Source: Streptomyces sp. NBC_01454 (GTDB lineage Bacteria; Actinomycetota; Actinomycetes; Streptomycetales; Streptomycetaceae). Taken from it: a DNA stretch of 64,000 bases. Under the pieces are notes generated by a model. That model ran no database searches. It saw only the letters and a list, made by a program, of their open reading frames with translations, and was not told the DNA's origin. The translations under genes were made by a program, and so were the position numbers. This document shows positions 52,983-61,180 of the stretch, piece by piece (position 1 is the stretch's first letter; each line of letters starts with the position of its first letter). The stretch spans positions 5,084,001 to 5,148,000 of the forward strand of contig NZ_CP109460.1 of NCBI RefSeq assembly GCF_036227565.1, read 5' to 3'.

Positions 52983-54167
52983 ATGTACGAGCAGCAGCAG
53001 GAACACGGTGAGCAGGAGGGGACGGCGCCGGCACCGGCCGTCCGGCCGCTGGACGGGTTCACCGTCGGCGTGACCGCGGCCCGGCGGGCGGAGGAACTGG
53101 GCGCCCTGCTGGAACGGCGCGGCGCACAGGTGCTGCACGCGCCCGCACTGCGCATCGTCCCGCTGCCGGACGACACCGAGCTGCTCGCGGTGACCGGGGA
53201 TCTCATCGGCCATCCACCGGATGTCGTCGTGGCCACCACCGCCATCGGCTTCCGCGGATGGGTGGAGGCCGCGGAGGGGTGGGGGCTGGGCGAGGCGCTG
53301 CTGGACCGGCTGACCGGGGTGGAGCTGCTGGCGCGCGGGCCCAAGGTGCGCGGCGCGATCCGGGCCGCCGGACTGACCGAGAAGTGGTCCCCGGCCTCCG
53401 AGTCGATGGCCGAGGTGCTGGACCGGCTGCTGGCGGAGGGCGTCTCCGGCCGCCGGGTGGCCCTGCAACTGCACGGGGAGCCGCTGCCGGGGTTCGTCGA
53501 GGCGCTGCGGGCCGGCGGGGCGGAGGTCATCGGCGTCCCCGTGTACCGCTGGATGCCGCCGGAGGACATCGGTCCGGTCGACCGGCTGCTGGATGCGGTG
53601 CTCGCGCGGGGCCTGGACGCGGTGACCTTCACCAGTGCGCCGGCCGCCGCTTCGCTGCTGCGCCGGGCGGCGGAGCGCGGTATCCGCGAGGACGTGCTGG
53701 CCGCGCTGCGGCAGGACGTGCTGGCGGTGTGCGTGGGACCGGTGACGGCGATGCCGCTCCATGCGGAGGACGTCCCCAGCCTTCAGCCGGAGCGCTTTCG
53801 GCTCGGCCCGCTGGTGCAGCTGCTGTGCCGGGAACTTCCGTCCCGGGTGCGGCCGTTGCCGGTGGCCGGGCAGCGGCTGGAGATCCGCGGGCACGCCGCG
53901 GTGGTGGACGGCGCCCTGCGTCCGGTGCCGCCGGCCGGGATGGCGCTGCTGCGCACGCTGGCCCGCCGGCCCGGCTGGGTGGTCTCCCGCGCGGAGCTGC
54001 TGCGCGCGCTGCCGGGCGCGGGCAGTGACGAGCACGCGGTGGAGACCGCGATGGCCCGGCTGCGGGTGGCGCTGGGCGCGCCCAAGCTGATCCAGACGGT
54101 GGTCAAGCGCGGCTACCGGCTGTCGCTGGACCCGCATGCGGACACGGACAAGTACGGCGGGGAGTAG
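52983..54167 (+). CDS. nnaR: Nitrate/nitrite assimilation regulator NnaR (HemD-like plus winged helix)
   Basis: 394 residues from ATG 52983. The N-terminal domain (about 25-270) is uroporphyrinogen-III-synthase-like: LDGFTVGVTAARRAEELGALLERRGAQVLHAPALRIVPL, then AVTFTSAPAAASLLRRA. The C-terminal part (about 290-385) is an OmpR-type winged helix, PPAGMALLRTLARRPGWVVSRAELLRALPG and LRVALGAPKLIQTVVKRGYRL. This combination matches NnaR of S. coelicolor (SCO2958), a coactivator with GlnR of nitrate/nitrite genes. The neighbouring narK with a GlnR box supports it. The HemD domain is probably a sensor and not an active heme enzyme. Confidence 0.9.
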   Translation: MYEQQQEHGEQEGTAPAPAVRPLDGFTVGVTAARRAEELGALLERRGAQVLHAPALRIVPLPDDTELLAVTGDLIGHPPDVVVATTAIGFRGWVEAAEGWGLGEALLDRLTGVELLARGPKVRGAIRAAGLTEKWSPASESMAEVLDRLLAEGVSGRRVALQLHGEPLPGFVEALRAGGAEVIGVPVYRWMPPEDIGPVDRLLDAVLARGLDAVTFTSAPAAASLLRRAAERGIREDVLAALRQDVLAVCVGPVTAMPLHAEDVPSLQPERFRLGPLVQLLCRELPSRVRPLPVAGQRLEIRGHAAVVDGALRPVPPAGMALLRTLARRPGWVVSRAELLRALPGAGSDEHAVETAMARLRVALGAPKLIQTVVKRGYRLSLDPHADTDKYGGE

Positions 54168-54374
54168 CGGCCGCGCGGGGCCGGGCCCGGTCGGCGGATC
54201 GGGGCCGGCCTCGGGCGAACGACGGGAGCGGGACGACAGGCCCTACGCAGGGTCTACTCACCGCGGCTACGTGCACCCCCTCCCCGGAGTGGCCGACCCC
54301 GGAGGGTTCCGGCCGGACCGTGCGCCGGGCACTCTGAGGGCACAGGTGTGTGGTCCCTAAGGAGTGACAGGCAC

Positions 54375-55007
54375 ATGGCGGCGCATGGTGACCTGCGGTT
54401 CGACTGCGGGCGGATCTGCCTGGACCTGGCGGCCACGGCCGGCGGCATCCCGGCCGAACGGCTCGCCGGCCCCGAGGAGTTGCGGTCCTGGCTGGTCGGC
54501 GCCGGCCTGGTGCCGCCCGGCACCCCGCTGGACGGTGTCGACGGCCGCTGGCTCGGCCGCTTCCGCGCGCTGCGGGAGCTGCTGCGCCGGGTGGTGCACG
54601 ACGAGCTGCGGGGCCGGGCGGCCGACGCCGATCTGGCGCTGCTCAACTCTGCGGCCGGGGCCGGAGTGCCGCCCGCCGTATGTGCCGTACGGGCCGCGGA
54701 CGGTGCCCTGGCCCGCACGCTCCCCGGCCCGCCCGACTGCGCCGGGCTGCTGGCCGCGGTGGCCCGGGACGCGATCGGGCTGCTGACCGACGTGGAGGCC
54801 CGCCGGCAGCTCCGCCAGTGCGAGGGCGAGAGCTGCACGTTGGTCTACCTGGACACCTCCCGCGGCCGGCGCCGCCGTTGGTGCTCCAGCGAGGTGTGCG
54901 GCAACCGGGAGCGGGTGGCGCGGCACCGCAGGCGTACGACGGTGCGCCGGCAGCAGGACGGAAGCGCCGGTCAGGGGCCCGTGCCTACTGAGCAAGTTTC
55001 CACCTGA
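54375..55007 (+). CDS. CGNR zinc-finger regulator (ABATE domain)
   Basis: 210 residues from ATG 54375; AAGGAG ends 10 bases before. The N-terminal part (about 8-130) is the ABATE stress-related domain: FDCGRICLDLAATAG, WLGRFRALRELLRRVVH. The C-terminal zinc finger is LRQCEGESCTLVYLDTSRGRRRRWCSSEVCGNRERVARHRRR, with the CGNR tetrad. These are probable transcription factors in actinobacteria. The stop codon (55005-55007) lies within the left arm of the long inverted repeat described below. No partner gene is evident. Confidence 0.85.
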   Translation: MAAHGDLRFDCGRICLDLAATAGGIPAERLAGPEELRSWLVGAGLVPPGTPLDGVDGRWLGRFRALRELLRRVVHDELRGRAADADLALLNSAAGAGVPPAVCAVRAADGALARTLPGPPDCAGLLAAVARDAIGLLTDVEARRQLRQCEGESCTLVYLDTSRGRRRRWCSSEVCGNRERVARHRRRTTVRRQQDGSAGQGPVPTEQVST

Positions 55008-55039
55008 AGTTGCAGGTCACGGGGCTGGCGTGGTGCGGG
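55001..55039 (+). repeat. Left arm of 39-base imperfect inverted repeat
   Basis: The arm begins cacctgaagttgcaggtca. It matches the reverse complement of 56476-56514 at 32 of 39 positions, including 16 in a row (55004-55019). It overlaps the stop of the CGNR gene. Confidence 0.75.
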
Positions 55040-55065
55040 TACGCCGTCGACCGGACGGCACCGGC

Positions 55066-56220
55066 TCAGAGCAGCGCGTGCGGGTACTGTTCGGCGCGGT
55101 GCTGGAAGGCCAGGACCGCGGGGTTCTGGACGGTGCCGCCGCGGATTTCGATCGCCCGGCGGATCGTGCCGTCACCGTCCCAGCCGGCCGGTCCTTCGAG
55201 GACCGGTCGCAGGAACGGGATCAGCGCCTCGCTGTTTTCCCAGGTGGCCGCGTCCCACAGGTAGGAGGGGCTGTGGTCCACGCCGTAGTAGTGGACGTGG
55301 TCGCCGACGGTGAACATCGGGTCGTTGAAGGTGGTCGGCCGGGCCCAGGCGAAGCCCATGCCCTCGTCGCAGGAGACGTCGATAACGAGGGTGCCGGGCG
55401 CGAGCTTCGGCAAGTCCTCCTTTATCAGGAACATCAGCGGCGCCGCGGTGTCCTGGAGCACGCAGTTGACGATGATGTCGTGCTGGGCGAGGAACTCGGC
55501 CAGCGGCTCCGGGCCGTCCTCGGTGAGCACGATGCTGCGACGCGGGTCGAGCGTGTCGTCGGCCACGTCGTGGTCGAAGTGCACGATCCGCGCCGAGTGG
55601 ATCGGTGAGCTGACGGCGGTGACGCCGCGGGCAGTCAGCACGTCCACTTCGTGAACGCCCAGCGCGCTGAGCGCGGTGACCGCGCCGCGGGCGGTGGCGC
55701 CGAAGCCGATCACCACCGCACGCCGCCGGCGCCCGTAGTCACCGGTCGCACCGGTCAGCTGCATGGCGTGCAGCACCGACGAGTAGCCGGCCAGCTCGTT
55801 GTTCTTGTGGAAGACGTGCAGGTTGAACGAACCCTCCCGGGTCCAGTGGTTCATCGCCTCGAAGGCGATCACGGTGAGCCTGCGGTCGATGGCGGCCTGC
55901 GTGACCTTCGCGTCCTGCACGCAGTGCGGCCACCCCCACAGCACCTGCCCGTCCCGCAGCTCCGCCAGATCCTCGTGCAGCGGTTTGGCCAGCAGGATGA
56001 CGTCACACTCCGCGATCAGCTCCTGGCGTCGGCGGAAACCGGCGACCCACGGTGCGAGTTGACTGTCCGGGACACCGAAGTGCTCTCCGTAACCGGTCTG
56101 GAGATGGATGCTGGGCCGGAGATCGGCGTCGATGCGTGCGAAGTGCGCTGGGTGGATCGGCAGACGGTGCTCGTTCTCTTTGCGGGTCTGCGACATGATT
56201 CCGAGCTTGAGCTGCTGCAA
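55066..56220 (-). CDS. Carboxyethylornithine-synthase-like dehydrogenase
   Basis: 384 residues from a TTG at 56220, preceded by AAAGGGG; the family begins KLGIxSxTRK, which starts right after this codon. An ATG at 56196 is an alternative. The N-terminal half resembles alanine dehydrogenase/PNT domains: KENEHRLPIHPAHFARI, LLAKPLHEDLAELRDGQVLWGWPH. The NAD-binding motif is AVVIGFGATARGAVTALSALG, and VIDVSCDEGMGF follows. This matches N5-(carboxyethyl)ornithine synthase, which reductively joins pyruvate to an ornithine side chain. The true substrate may be another amino acid. It is bounded by a 39-base inverted repeat. Confidence 0.78.
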   Translation of the reverse strand: MQQLKLGIMSQTRKENEHRLPIHPAHFARIDADLRPSIHLQTGYGEHFGVPDSQLAPWVAGFRRRQELIAECDVILLAKPLHEDLAELRDGQVLWGWPHCVQDAKVTQAAIDRRLTVIAFEAMNHWTREGSFNLHVFHKNNELAGYSSVLHAMQLTGATGDYGRRRRAVVIGFGATARGAVTALSALGVHEVDVLTARGVTAVSSPIHSARIVHFDHDVADDTLDPRRSIVLTEDGPEPLAEFLAQHDIIVNCVLQDTAAPLMFLIKEDLPKLAPGTLVIDVSCDEGMGFAWARPTTFNDPMFTVGDHVHYYGVDHSPSYLWDAATWENSEALIPFLRPVLEGPAGWDGDGTIRRAIEIRGGTVQNPAVLAFQHRAEQYPHALL

Positions 56221-56672
56221 AATACCCCTTTGATTACGCCCTGTGTAACACATCCCGGAGTGTGGGGACCTGGGCCGGCAGCTCTCCTCCGGGCCGGTGA
56301 TGTGGTGACATCGATGCCGTTTCGGGCTGACGTTTTTGGCGTCTGGGCAGGTCCGGTGGCTGCCGGTCGTCACCCGGTGCCGCCACGGGCTTGGGCAAGA
56401 TGCGATGGAGGGCCAACGTCCAGCATCCCCCCCAAACGGACGTCGCGAGACCCTGCCGAGGCCCTGGCCTCGCCCCCCACTTCACGTCAGCTCCCTGACC
56501 TGCAACTTCAGTTGAACGGTGCGCACTGCGGAAAAATATTCCGCCGGCCGCTGAACACCCCGTCCGTCCCGTCCGTACTCCTCACCGCAAGTCCGATTCA
56601 TGGCACGGTCCCCGGCGATCTTGGGCGATCTGAGCTATCGACCCGGGAGTTGGAGTGCGTAAGGATGCCGTC
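56221..56672. promoter_or_regulatory. 452-base gap between dehydrogenase and sigma factor
   Basis: Holds the right repeat arm and a palindrome GCGGAA-N5-TTCCGC (56528-56544) in an AT-rich stretch. A direct repeat of GGCGATCT (twice, 10 bases apart) begins at 56614, and a possible -10 TATCGA lies at 56637-56642, 30 bases before the sigma start. No gene is supported. Confidence 0.4.
56476..56514 (-). repeat. Right arm of 39-base imperfect inverted repeat
   Basis: Reverse-complement partner of 55001-55039 (32 of 39 positions). The outer 19 bases differ at one position. It lies 256 bases upstream of the dehydrogenase start and 158 bases before the sigma factor. Confidence 0.75.
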
Positions 56673-57194
56673 GTGGCAGACAGGACGACACCTGACGAGG
56701 AGCTCATGCGAGCCCTCTATGACGATCATGCGGGCCCGCTTCTCGCTTTCGTCCTGCGCTTGGTGGCGGGCGACCGGCATCGCGCGGAGGACGTGGTGCA
56801 GGAGACGCTGGTCCGTGCTTGGCGCAACGCCGATCAGTTGCAGCGGGCGACCGGATCCATCCGGCCCTGGCTGGTGACCGTCGCCCGGCGGATCGTGATC
56901 GACGGGCACCGCAGCCGCCAGGCGCGGCCGCAGGAGGTCGACGCGACGCCGCTGGAGACGATGCCCGCCGCCGATGTGATCGACCGGGCGCTGCGGCTGA
57001 TGACGATCTCCGAGGCGCTGAGCGATCTGAGCAAGGCCCACCGAGAGGCCCTCGTCGAGACGTACTTCAAGGAGCGTACGGTCAGCGAGGCGGCACAAGT
57101 GCTGCGGGTGCCGGCCGGGACCGTACGGTCCCGGGTGTTCTACGCGCTGCGCTCCCTGAAGCTCTCGCTCGAGGAACGAGGAGTAACGGAGTGA
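56673..57194 (+). CDS. ECF sigma factor
   Basis: 173 residues from GTG 56673, with AAGGA seven bases upstream. Region 2 (about 10-75) has LMRALYDDHAGPLLAFVLRLV and RAEDVVQETLVRAWRNAD. Region 4 (about 110-165) has ALSDLSKAHREALVETYFKERTVSEAAQVLRVPAGTVRSRVFYALRSL, a helix-turn-helix for the -35 element. The next gene overlaps it by GTGA and encodes a zinc-containing anti-sigma factor, which should hold it at the membrane until a signal releases it. The set of target genes is unknown. Confidence 0.93.
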   Translation: MADRTTPDEELMRALYDDHAGPLLAFVLRLVAGDRHRAEDVVQETLVRAWRNADQLQRATGSIRPWLVTVARRIVIDGHRSRQARPQEVDATPLETMPAADVIDRALRLMTISEALSDLSKAHREALVETYFKERTVSEAAQVLRVPAGTVRSRVFYALRSLKLSLEERGVTE

Positions 57195-57937
57195 CCCCGC
57201 CCATGCCACCGGACCGGCACACCGACGTCGGCGCCTACGCCCTGGGCGTCCTGGACGCCGCCGACGCGGACCGGTTCGAGGCGCATCTCGTCGGCTGCGA
57301 CCGGTGCGCGGCCGAGCTCGAACAACTGATGCGTCTCACACCGGTGCTGGCCGAGTTCAAGCAGTCCGCCCCCACCCCGCAGACGATCACCGCCGTGCCC
57401 GGCCCGGCGATGCTCGACGGGCTGCTCGGCGAGGTGACCGTCACCCGCCGCAGCCGTGCCCGGCGCCGGCTGTTCCTGGTCGCCGCGGCCGTCGTACTGA
57501 TCGTCGGCGGACCGCTGGCCACCTTCGCCCTGAAGGGGGCGGCGGCCCCGCAGAGCCCTCCGGCGCCGCCGCTGGCGAACGCCGTCCGGGCCCAGTACGC
57601 GGCGGGCGAGAAGGTGAGCTCCGTCGACCCGGACACCAAGGTGTCGGCCGGCGTCTCCATGGCCACCCGGCCCTGGGGCACCCAGGTCGTCCTTGAGCTG
57701 GCCAATGTCAAGGGCCCGCTCGCCTGCGATCTGGTCGCCGTCGGCAAGGACGGCAAGCGGCAGACCGTCACGACCTGGGCCGTCCCCAAGGGCGGCTACG
57801 GCATCCCGGGAAGCGCCGCGAAGTGGAACCGCGAGCCCCTGTACGCGGCGGGCGGCGCGGCCCTCAACCGCGGCGACATCGACCACTTCGAGATCAACAC
57901 GCTGGACGGCAAACGGCTGGCGAAGGTGAACGTCTGA
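57191..57937 (+). CDS. Membrane anti-sigma factor with zinc-binding domain
   Basis: 248 residues from GTG 57191, overlapping the sigma factor stop (GTGA). The N-terminal domain (about 8-60) has the zinc pattern H...HLVGCDRCAAEL, typical of ZAS anti-sigma factors that bind ECF sigma proteins. One span follows (about residue 95-115, LFLVAAAVVLIVGGPLATFAL), then an external domain (about 125-248) of beta-type sequence (VSMATRPWGTQVVLELANVKGPLACDLVAV). The external part is a probable sensor and has a single Cys. A 12-bp hairpin follows the stop. Confidence 0.92.
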   Translation: MTPPMPPDRHTDVGAYALGVLDAADADRFEAHLVGCDRCAAELEQLMRLTPVLAEFKQSAPTPQTITAVPGPAMLDGLLGEVTVTRRSRARRRLFLVAAAVVLIVGGPLATFALKGAAAPQSPPAPPLANAVRAQYAAGEKVSSVDPDTKVSAGVSMATRPWGTQVVLELANVKGPLACDLVAVGKDGKRQTVTTWAVPKGGYGIPGSAAKWNREPLYAAGGAALNRGDIDHFEINTLDGKRLAKVNV

Positions 57938-57947
57938 GGCCCGTCCT

Positions 57948-57984
57948 CGGGCGCCCCGGTCCGGGGTACGGCCCGGGGCGCCCG
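57948..57984 (+). terminator. Hairpin after sigma/anti-sigma operon
   Basis: CGGGCGCCCCGG (57948-57959) pairs exactly with CCGGGGCGCCCG (57973-57984) around a 13-base loop. Confidence 0.75.
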
Positions 57985-58157
57985 CCACGGCCCGGCCCGG
58001 CCCTCCCCCTGCCGATCACCCCGGAACACCTCCGCGTCACCCTCTGAGATCAACATCCGACCGGACTCGCCCGACTTTGTCCTTCTCGCCAGGTGCGCAT
58101 GATGCCCGGTTCGCGTACGGTTGACGGCTGCCCTACGCACAGCAGAAGGGGGCCTGG

Positions 58158-60665
58158 GTGGCCGCGCACAACGCCACGCACGCACCGGATCACGCTTCGG
58201 ATTCCGTACGCGACCGTGAGATCGAGTCCGAGCAGACGCATCTGGACCGCGTCTACCGGCGCCTCGAGGAGAAGATCCACGAGGCTGAGTTCCTGATGGA
58301 CGACGCCGCCAGGCGCGGCCAGGTCGGCACGCCCGGCGCACTCGCCGAACGCGACGCCCAGGTCTTCCAGGCCGGAGTCCATCTCCACCGCCTGAATTCC
58401 GAGTACGAGGACTTCCTCTTCGGCCGGATCGACCTGCTCCTCGGCAAGGACGGCAAGAAGGGCCCCGACGGCGCCTTCACCTCCGTCGAACCCGCCGACG
58501 GCGCGATCGAGAACAACCGCGCCGAGATCGCCGAGACGCTGCACATCGGCCGCCTCGGTGTCCTCGACGCGGACTACTCCCCGCTGGTCATCGACTGGCG
58601 GGCGCCGGCCGCCGCGCCCTTCTACCGGGCCACCCCCGTCGCGCCCGGCCGGGTCGTCCGCCGGCGGGTGGTCCGCTCCAAGGGCCGCAAGGTCCTCGGC
58701 GTCGAGGACGATCTGATGCGCCCGGAGGTCACCGCGACGCTGGACGGCCGTGAGCTGCCGGCGATCGGCGACGGCGCGCTGATGGCCGCGCTGGGCCGGG
58801 CCCGCAGCCACACCATGCGGGACATCGTCGCCTCCATCCAGGCCGAGCAGGACATGGTGATCCGGGCCCCCGCCGCCTCCGTCACCGAGGTCGAGGGCGG
58901 GCCCGGGACGGGCAAGACCGCCGTCGCCCTGCACCGCGCCGCCTACCTCCTCTACCAGGACCGCCGCCGCTACGCGGGCGGCATCCTGATCGTCTCCCCG
59001 ACCCCGCTGCTGGTCGCGTACACCGAAGGCGTGCTGCCCTCCCTCGGCGAGGAGGGCCAGGTCGCCATCCGGGCGCTGGGCTCGCTGGTCGACGGCGCCG
59101 AGACGACCGCGTACGACCCGCCGGCCGTGGCCCGGATCAAGGGCTCCGCGCGGATGCAGAAGCTGCTGCGCAGGGCGGCCCGCGGGGCGCTGGAGCTGGC
59201 GGGCCCTGCGGCGCCGCCGGACGGCGCCGGTGCGGCCACCGCGGACGGGGACGCCCAGCTGTCCCTGGAGGACCTCTTCGCCCCGCCCCCGGACCCCGGC
59301 CCCGCCCCGGGCGCCCGCCGCGGCCGCCGCACCCGCTCCAGACCCACCCGGCCCGCCGCGGCCGCCCCCGCCCGGCTGCGGGTCGTCGCCTTCGGCGGCC
59401 GGATCGAGCTGGACGCCGACGAGCTCCACGCCATCCGGCAGTCCGCGCTGGGCGGCACCGCACCGGTCAACCTGCTGCGCCCGCGCGCCCGCCGGCTGAT
59501 CCTGGACGCGCTGTGGGCCCGCTCCGGCGCCGCCCGCCGCTACACCGACCCCGAACTCGCCGCCGAGGCCCGCGAGGGCTTCGACGAGGACATCACCACC
59601 GAGCAGGACTTCCAGGACTTCCTGGACGCCTGGTGGCCCGAGCTGACCCCGCGCGGGGTGCTGGCCGCGATGGCCGACGAGCGGTTGCTGGGCCGCTGGG
59701 CGCGCCGGGTCCTCAACCAGCGCGAGGTGCGCCAACTGGCCCGCTCGCTCCAGCGGCTGGACGACCGCGGCGCGGGCCCGCTGTCGGTGCACGACATCGC
59801 CCTGCTGGACGAACTGCAGCTGATCCTCGGCGCCCCGATGCGCCCGCCCCGCCCCCGCGAGGCCGATCCGCTGGACCATCTGACGGGCCTGGAGGAGCTC
59901 ACGACCTTCGCCGACCGCAGCGGCGGTGGCCGCCGCCGGCGCGACCGGCTGGAGGAGGAGCGCACCGACTACGCCCATGTCATCGTCGACGAGGCCCAGG
60001 ACCTGACGCCGATGCAGTGGCGGATGGTCGGCCGCCGCGGCCGGCACGCGACCTGGACCGTGGTCGGCGACCCGGCGCAGTCCTCGTGGTCCGATCCGGA
60101 CGAGGCCGCCGCCGCCCGCGACGAGGCACTCGGCACCCGCCCGCGCCGTCGCTTCACCCTCACCGTGAACTACCGCAACCCCGCGGAGATCGCCGACCTG
60201 GCGTCCAAAGTGCTGGCGCTGGCGATGCCCGGCATGGAGTCGCCGAAGGCGGTGCGTTCCACGGGTCTGGAGCCCCGCTTCGCGCTCGCCGCCCCCGACG
60301 GCGACGGTGGCGCGCCGGCCGGTGACACGGCGCTGGCGCGGGCCACGGTCGCCGAGGCCGAGCGGCTGCTGGGCGAGGTGGACGGCACGGTCGGCGTCGT
60401 GGTGGCCATGAACCGACGCGAGCAGGCCCGCAGTTGGCTGGCCCCGCTGGGCGAGCGGGTGGTGGCGCTGGGTTCCCTGGAGGCCAAGGGTCTGGAGTAC
60501 GACGCGACCCTCGTGGTCTCGCCCGCCGAGATCGCGGATGAGTCCCCGGCCGGGCTGCGGGTCCTGTATGTGGCGCTGACCCGGGCCACCCAGCAGCTGA
60601 CCGTACTGTCGGCCGAACGGGACGAGCCGGATGCGGCCCACGTGCCCGACCTGCTGCGGGACTGA
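58158..60665 (+). CDS. HelD-type UvrD/AAA helicase-like ATPase
   Basis: 835 residues from GTG 58158, with AGAAGGGGG upstream. The N-terminal 60-80 residues are a charged coiled coil (SEQTHLDRVYRRLEEKIHEAEFLMDDAARR). Walker A is EGGPGTGKTAVALHRAAYLLY (about residue 246), motif II is VIVDEAQDLTPMQWRMVG (about 608), and the last UvrD-like motifs are TLTVNYRNPAEIADLA and VALTRATQQLTVLS. This is the domain order of HelD, which recycles stalled RNA polymerase by pulling off DNA and RNA. In Streptomyces a second HelD gene is expected elsewhere. A hairpin follows; the malic enzyme lies downstream. Confidence 0.9.
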   Translation: MAAHNATHAPDHASDSVRDREIESEQTHLDRVYRRLEEKIHEAEFLMDDAARRGQVGTPGALAERDAQVFQAGVHLHRLNSEYEDFLFGRIDLLLGKDGKKGPDGAFTSVEPADGAIENNRAEIAETLHIGRLGVLDADYSPLVIDWRAPAAAPFYRATPVAPGRVVRRRVVRSKGRKVLGVEDDLMRPEVTATLDGRELPAIGDGALMAALGRARSHTMRDIVASIQAEQDMVIRAPAASVTEVEGGPGTGKTAVALHRAAYLLYQDRRRYAGGILIVSPTPLLVAYTEGVLPSLGEEGQVAIRALGSLVDGAETTAYDPPAVARIKGSARMQKLLRRAARGALELAGPAAPPDGAGAATADGDAQLSLEDLFAPPPDPGPAPGARRGRRTRSRPTRPAAAAPARLRVVAFGGRIELDADELHAIRQSALGGTAPVNLLRPRARRLILDALWARSGAARRYTDPELAAEAREGFDEDITTEQDFQDFLDAWWPELTPRGVLAAMADERLLGRWARRVLNQREVRQLARSLQRLDDRGAGPLSVHDIALLDELQLILGAPMRPPRPREADPLDHLTGLEELTTFADRSGGGRRRRDRLEEERTDYAHVIVDEAQDLTPMQWRMVGRRGRHATWTVVGDPAQSSWSDPDEAAAARDEALGTRPRRRFTLTVNYRNPAEIADLASKVLALAMPGMESPKAVRSTGLEPRFALAAPDGDGGAPAGDTALARATVAEAERLLGEVDGTVGVVVAMNRREQARSWLAPLGERVVALGSLEAKGLEYDATLVVSPAEIADESPAGLRVLYVALTRATQQLTVLSAERDEPDAAHVPDLLRD

Positions 60666-60690
60666 CCCCGGCCGGCCCTGTCCGGCACCC

Positions 60691-60728
60691 GTACGGCGGC
60701 CCCGGCCGGGTGCCGGGCGCCGCCGTAC
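60691..60728 (+). terminator. Hairpin after the helicase gene
   Basis: GTACGGCGGC (60691-60700) and GCCGCCGTAC (60719-60728) form a 10-bp perfect stem, with an inner CCCGGC/GCCGGG stem around a short loop. Confidence 0.8.
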
Positions 60729-60783
60729 GAGGGGTCTTCGAATCGGCCCCCCGGGACGGGATTCGCTTCCGGGGATGGTTTGT

Positions 60784-60789
60784 TAGCCT
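60784..60789 (+). promoter_or_regulatory. Distal -10 box of malic enzyme gene
   Basis: TAGCCT, with TTCGCT 16 bases upstream (60762-60767) as a weak -35, would start a transcript near 60796, giving a leader of about 385 bases. Confidence 0.4.
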
Positions 60790-60795
60790 GGGTGA

Positions 60796-60935
60796 CGGCA
60801 CCGGCTCGATCCAAGCCCCCGGGCCCAACCATCGTCGCTACGAGCGACCACTTGCCGCGAGGCGAGCATGGCGGGTCGGTGCCGCTCAGACCGTCGACTA
60901 CGGGCGTCTCTCCTGCGGGAGGGGCGCCCGCGGTC
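60796..60935 (+). ncRNA. Candidate structured leader RNA of malic enzyme gene
   Basis: Several stems nest in order. CGGCACCG (60796-60803) pairs with CGGTGCCG (60877-60884) and encloses two hairpins: GTCGCT-acg-AGCGAC (60834-60848) and CTTGCC-gcga-GGCGAG (60851-60866, GNRA loop). Next, GACCG (60889-60893) pairs with CGGTC (60931-60935) around a 13-bp perfect stem (60901-60913 with 60918-60930) closed by a UGCG loop. It does not match any riboswitch I recognise. The pairing is read from one sequence, so it remains a candidate. Confidence 0.4.
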
Positions 60936-61036
60936 GTTGGGTGTCGCGTGAACGGCGGGCGACGGGCGGATGGCCGTTGCCGGGCGTTCCCCGCCACCGC
61001 TCCCCGGGGGGGTTCCGCATCCCCGAGAGCCTCTCG

Positions 61037-61056
61037 TATGGTGGAATCGCGATTCC
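61037..61056. promoter_or_regulatory. Proximal promoter with 14-base palindrome
   Basis: GGAATCGCGATTCC (61043-61056) is a perfect palindrome that follows TATGGT (61037-61042), a possible -10 box. A repressor bound there would cover the start point, 125 bases before the malic enzyme ATG. Confidence 0.5.
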
Positions 61057-61180
61057 GAAAGCCGTGGCTGGTTACCGCGTACCGGCTGGTAGGTGCGACG
61101 ATCGGTCAACATTGCTCCGGACCTGGTACCCCGGGTCGTGGAGCCGCACAAAGAACCAGGGAAAGCAGAGGAAGTCGGCC

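Noticed and set aside
56194..56196. ATG at 56196 as the start of the dehydrogenase
   Set aside because: Kept only as an alternative: it cuts off the conserved KLGI start, while the TTG at 56220 has AAAGGGG directly upstream.
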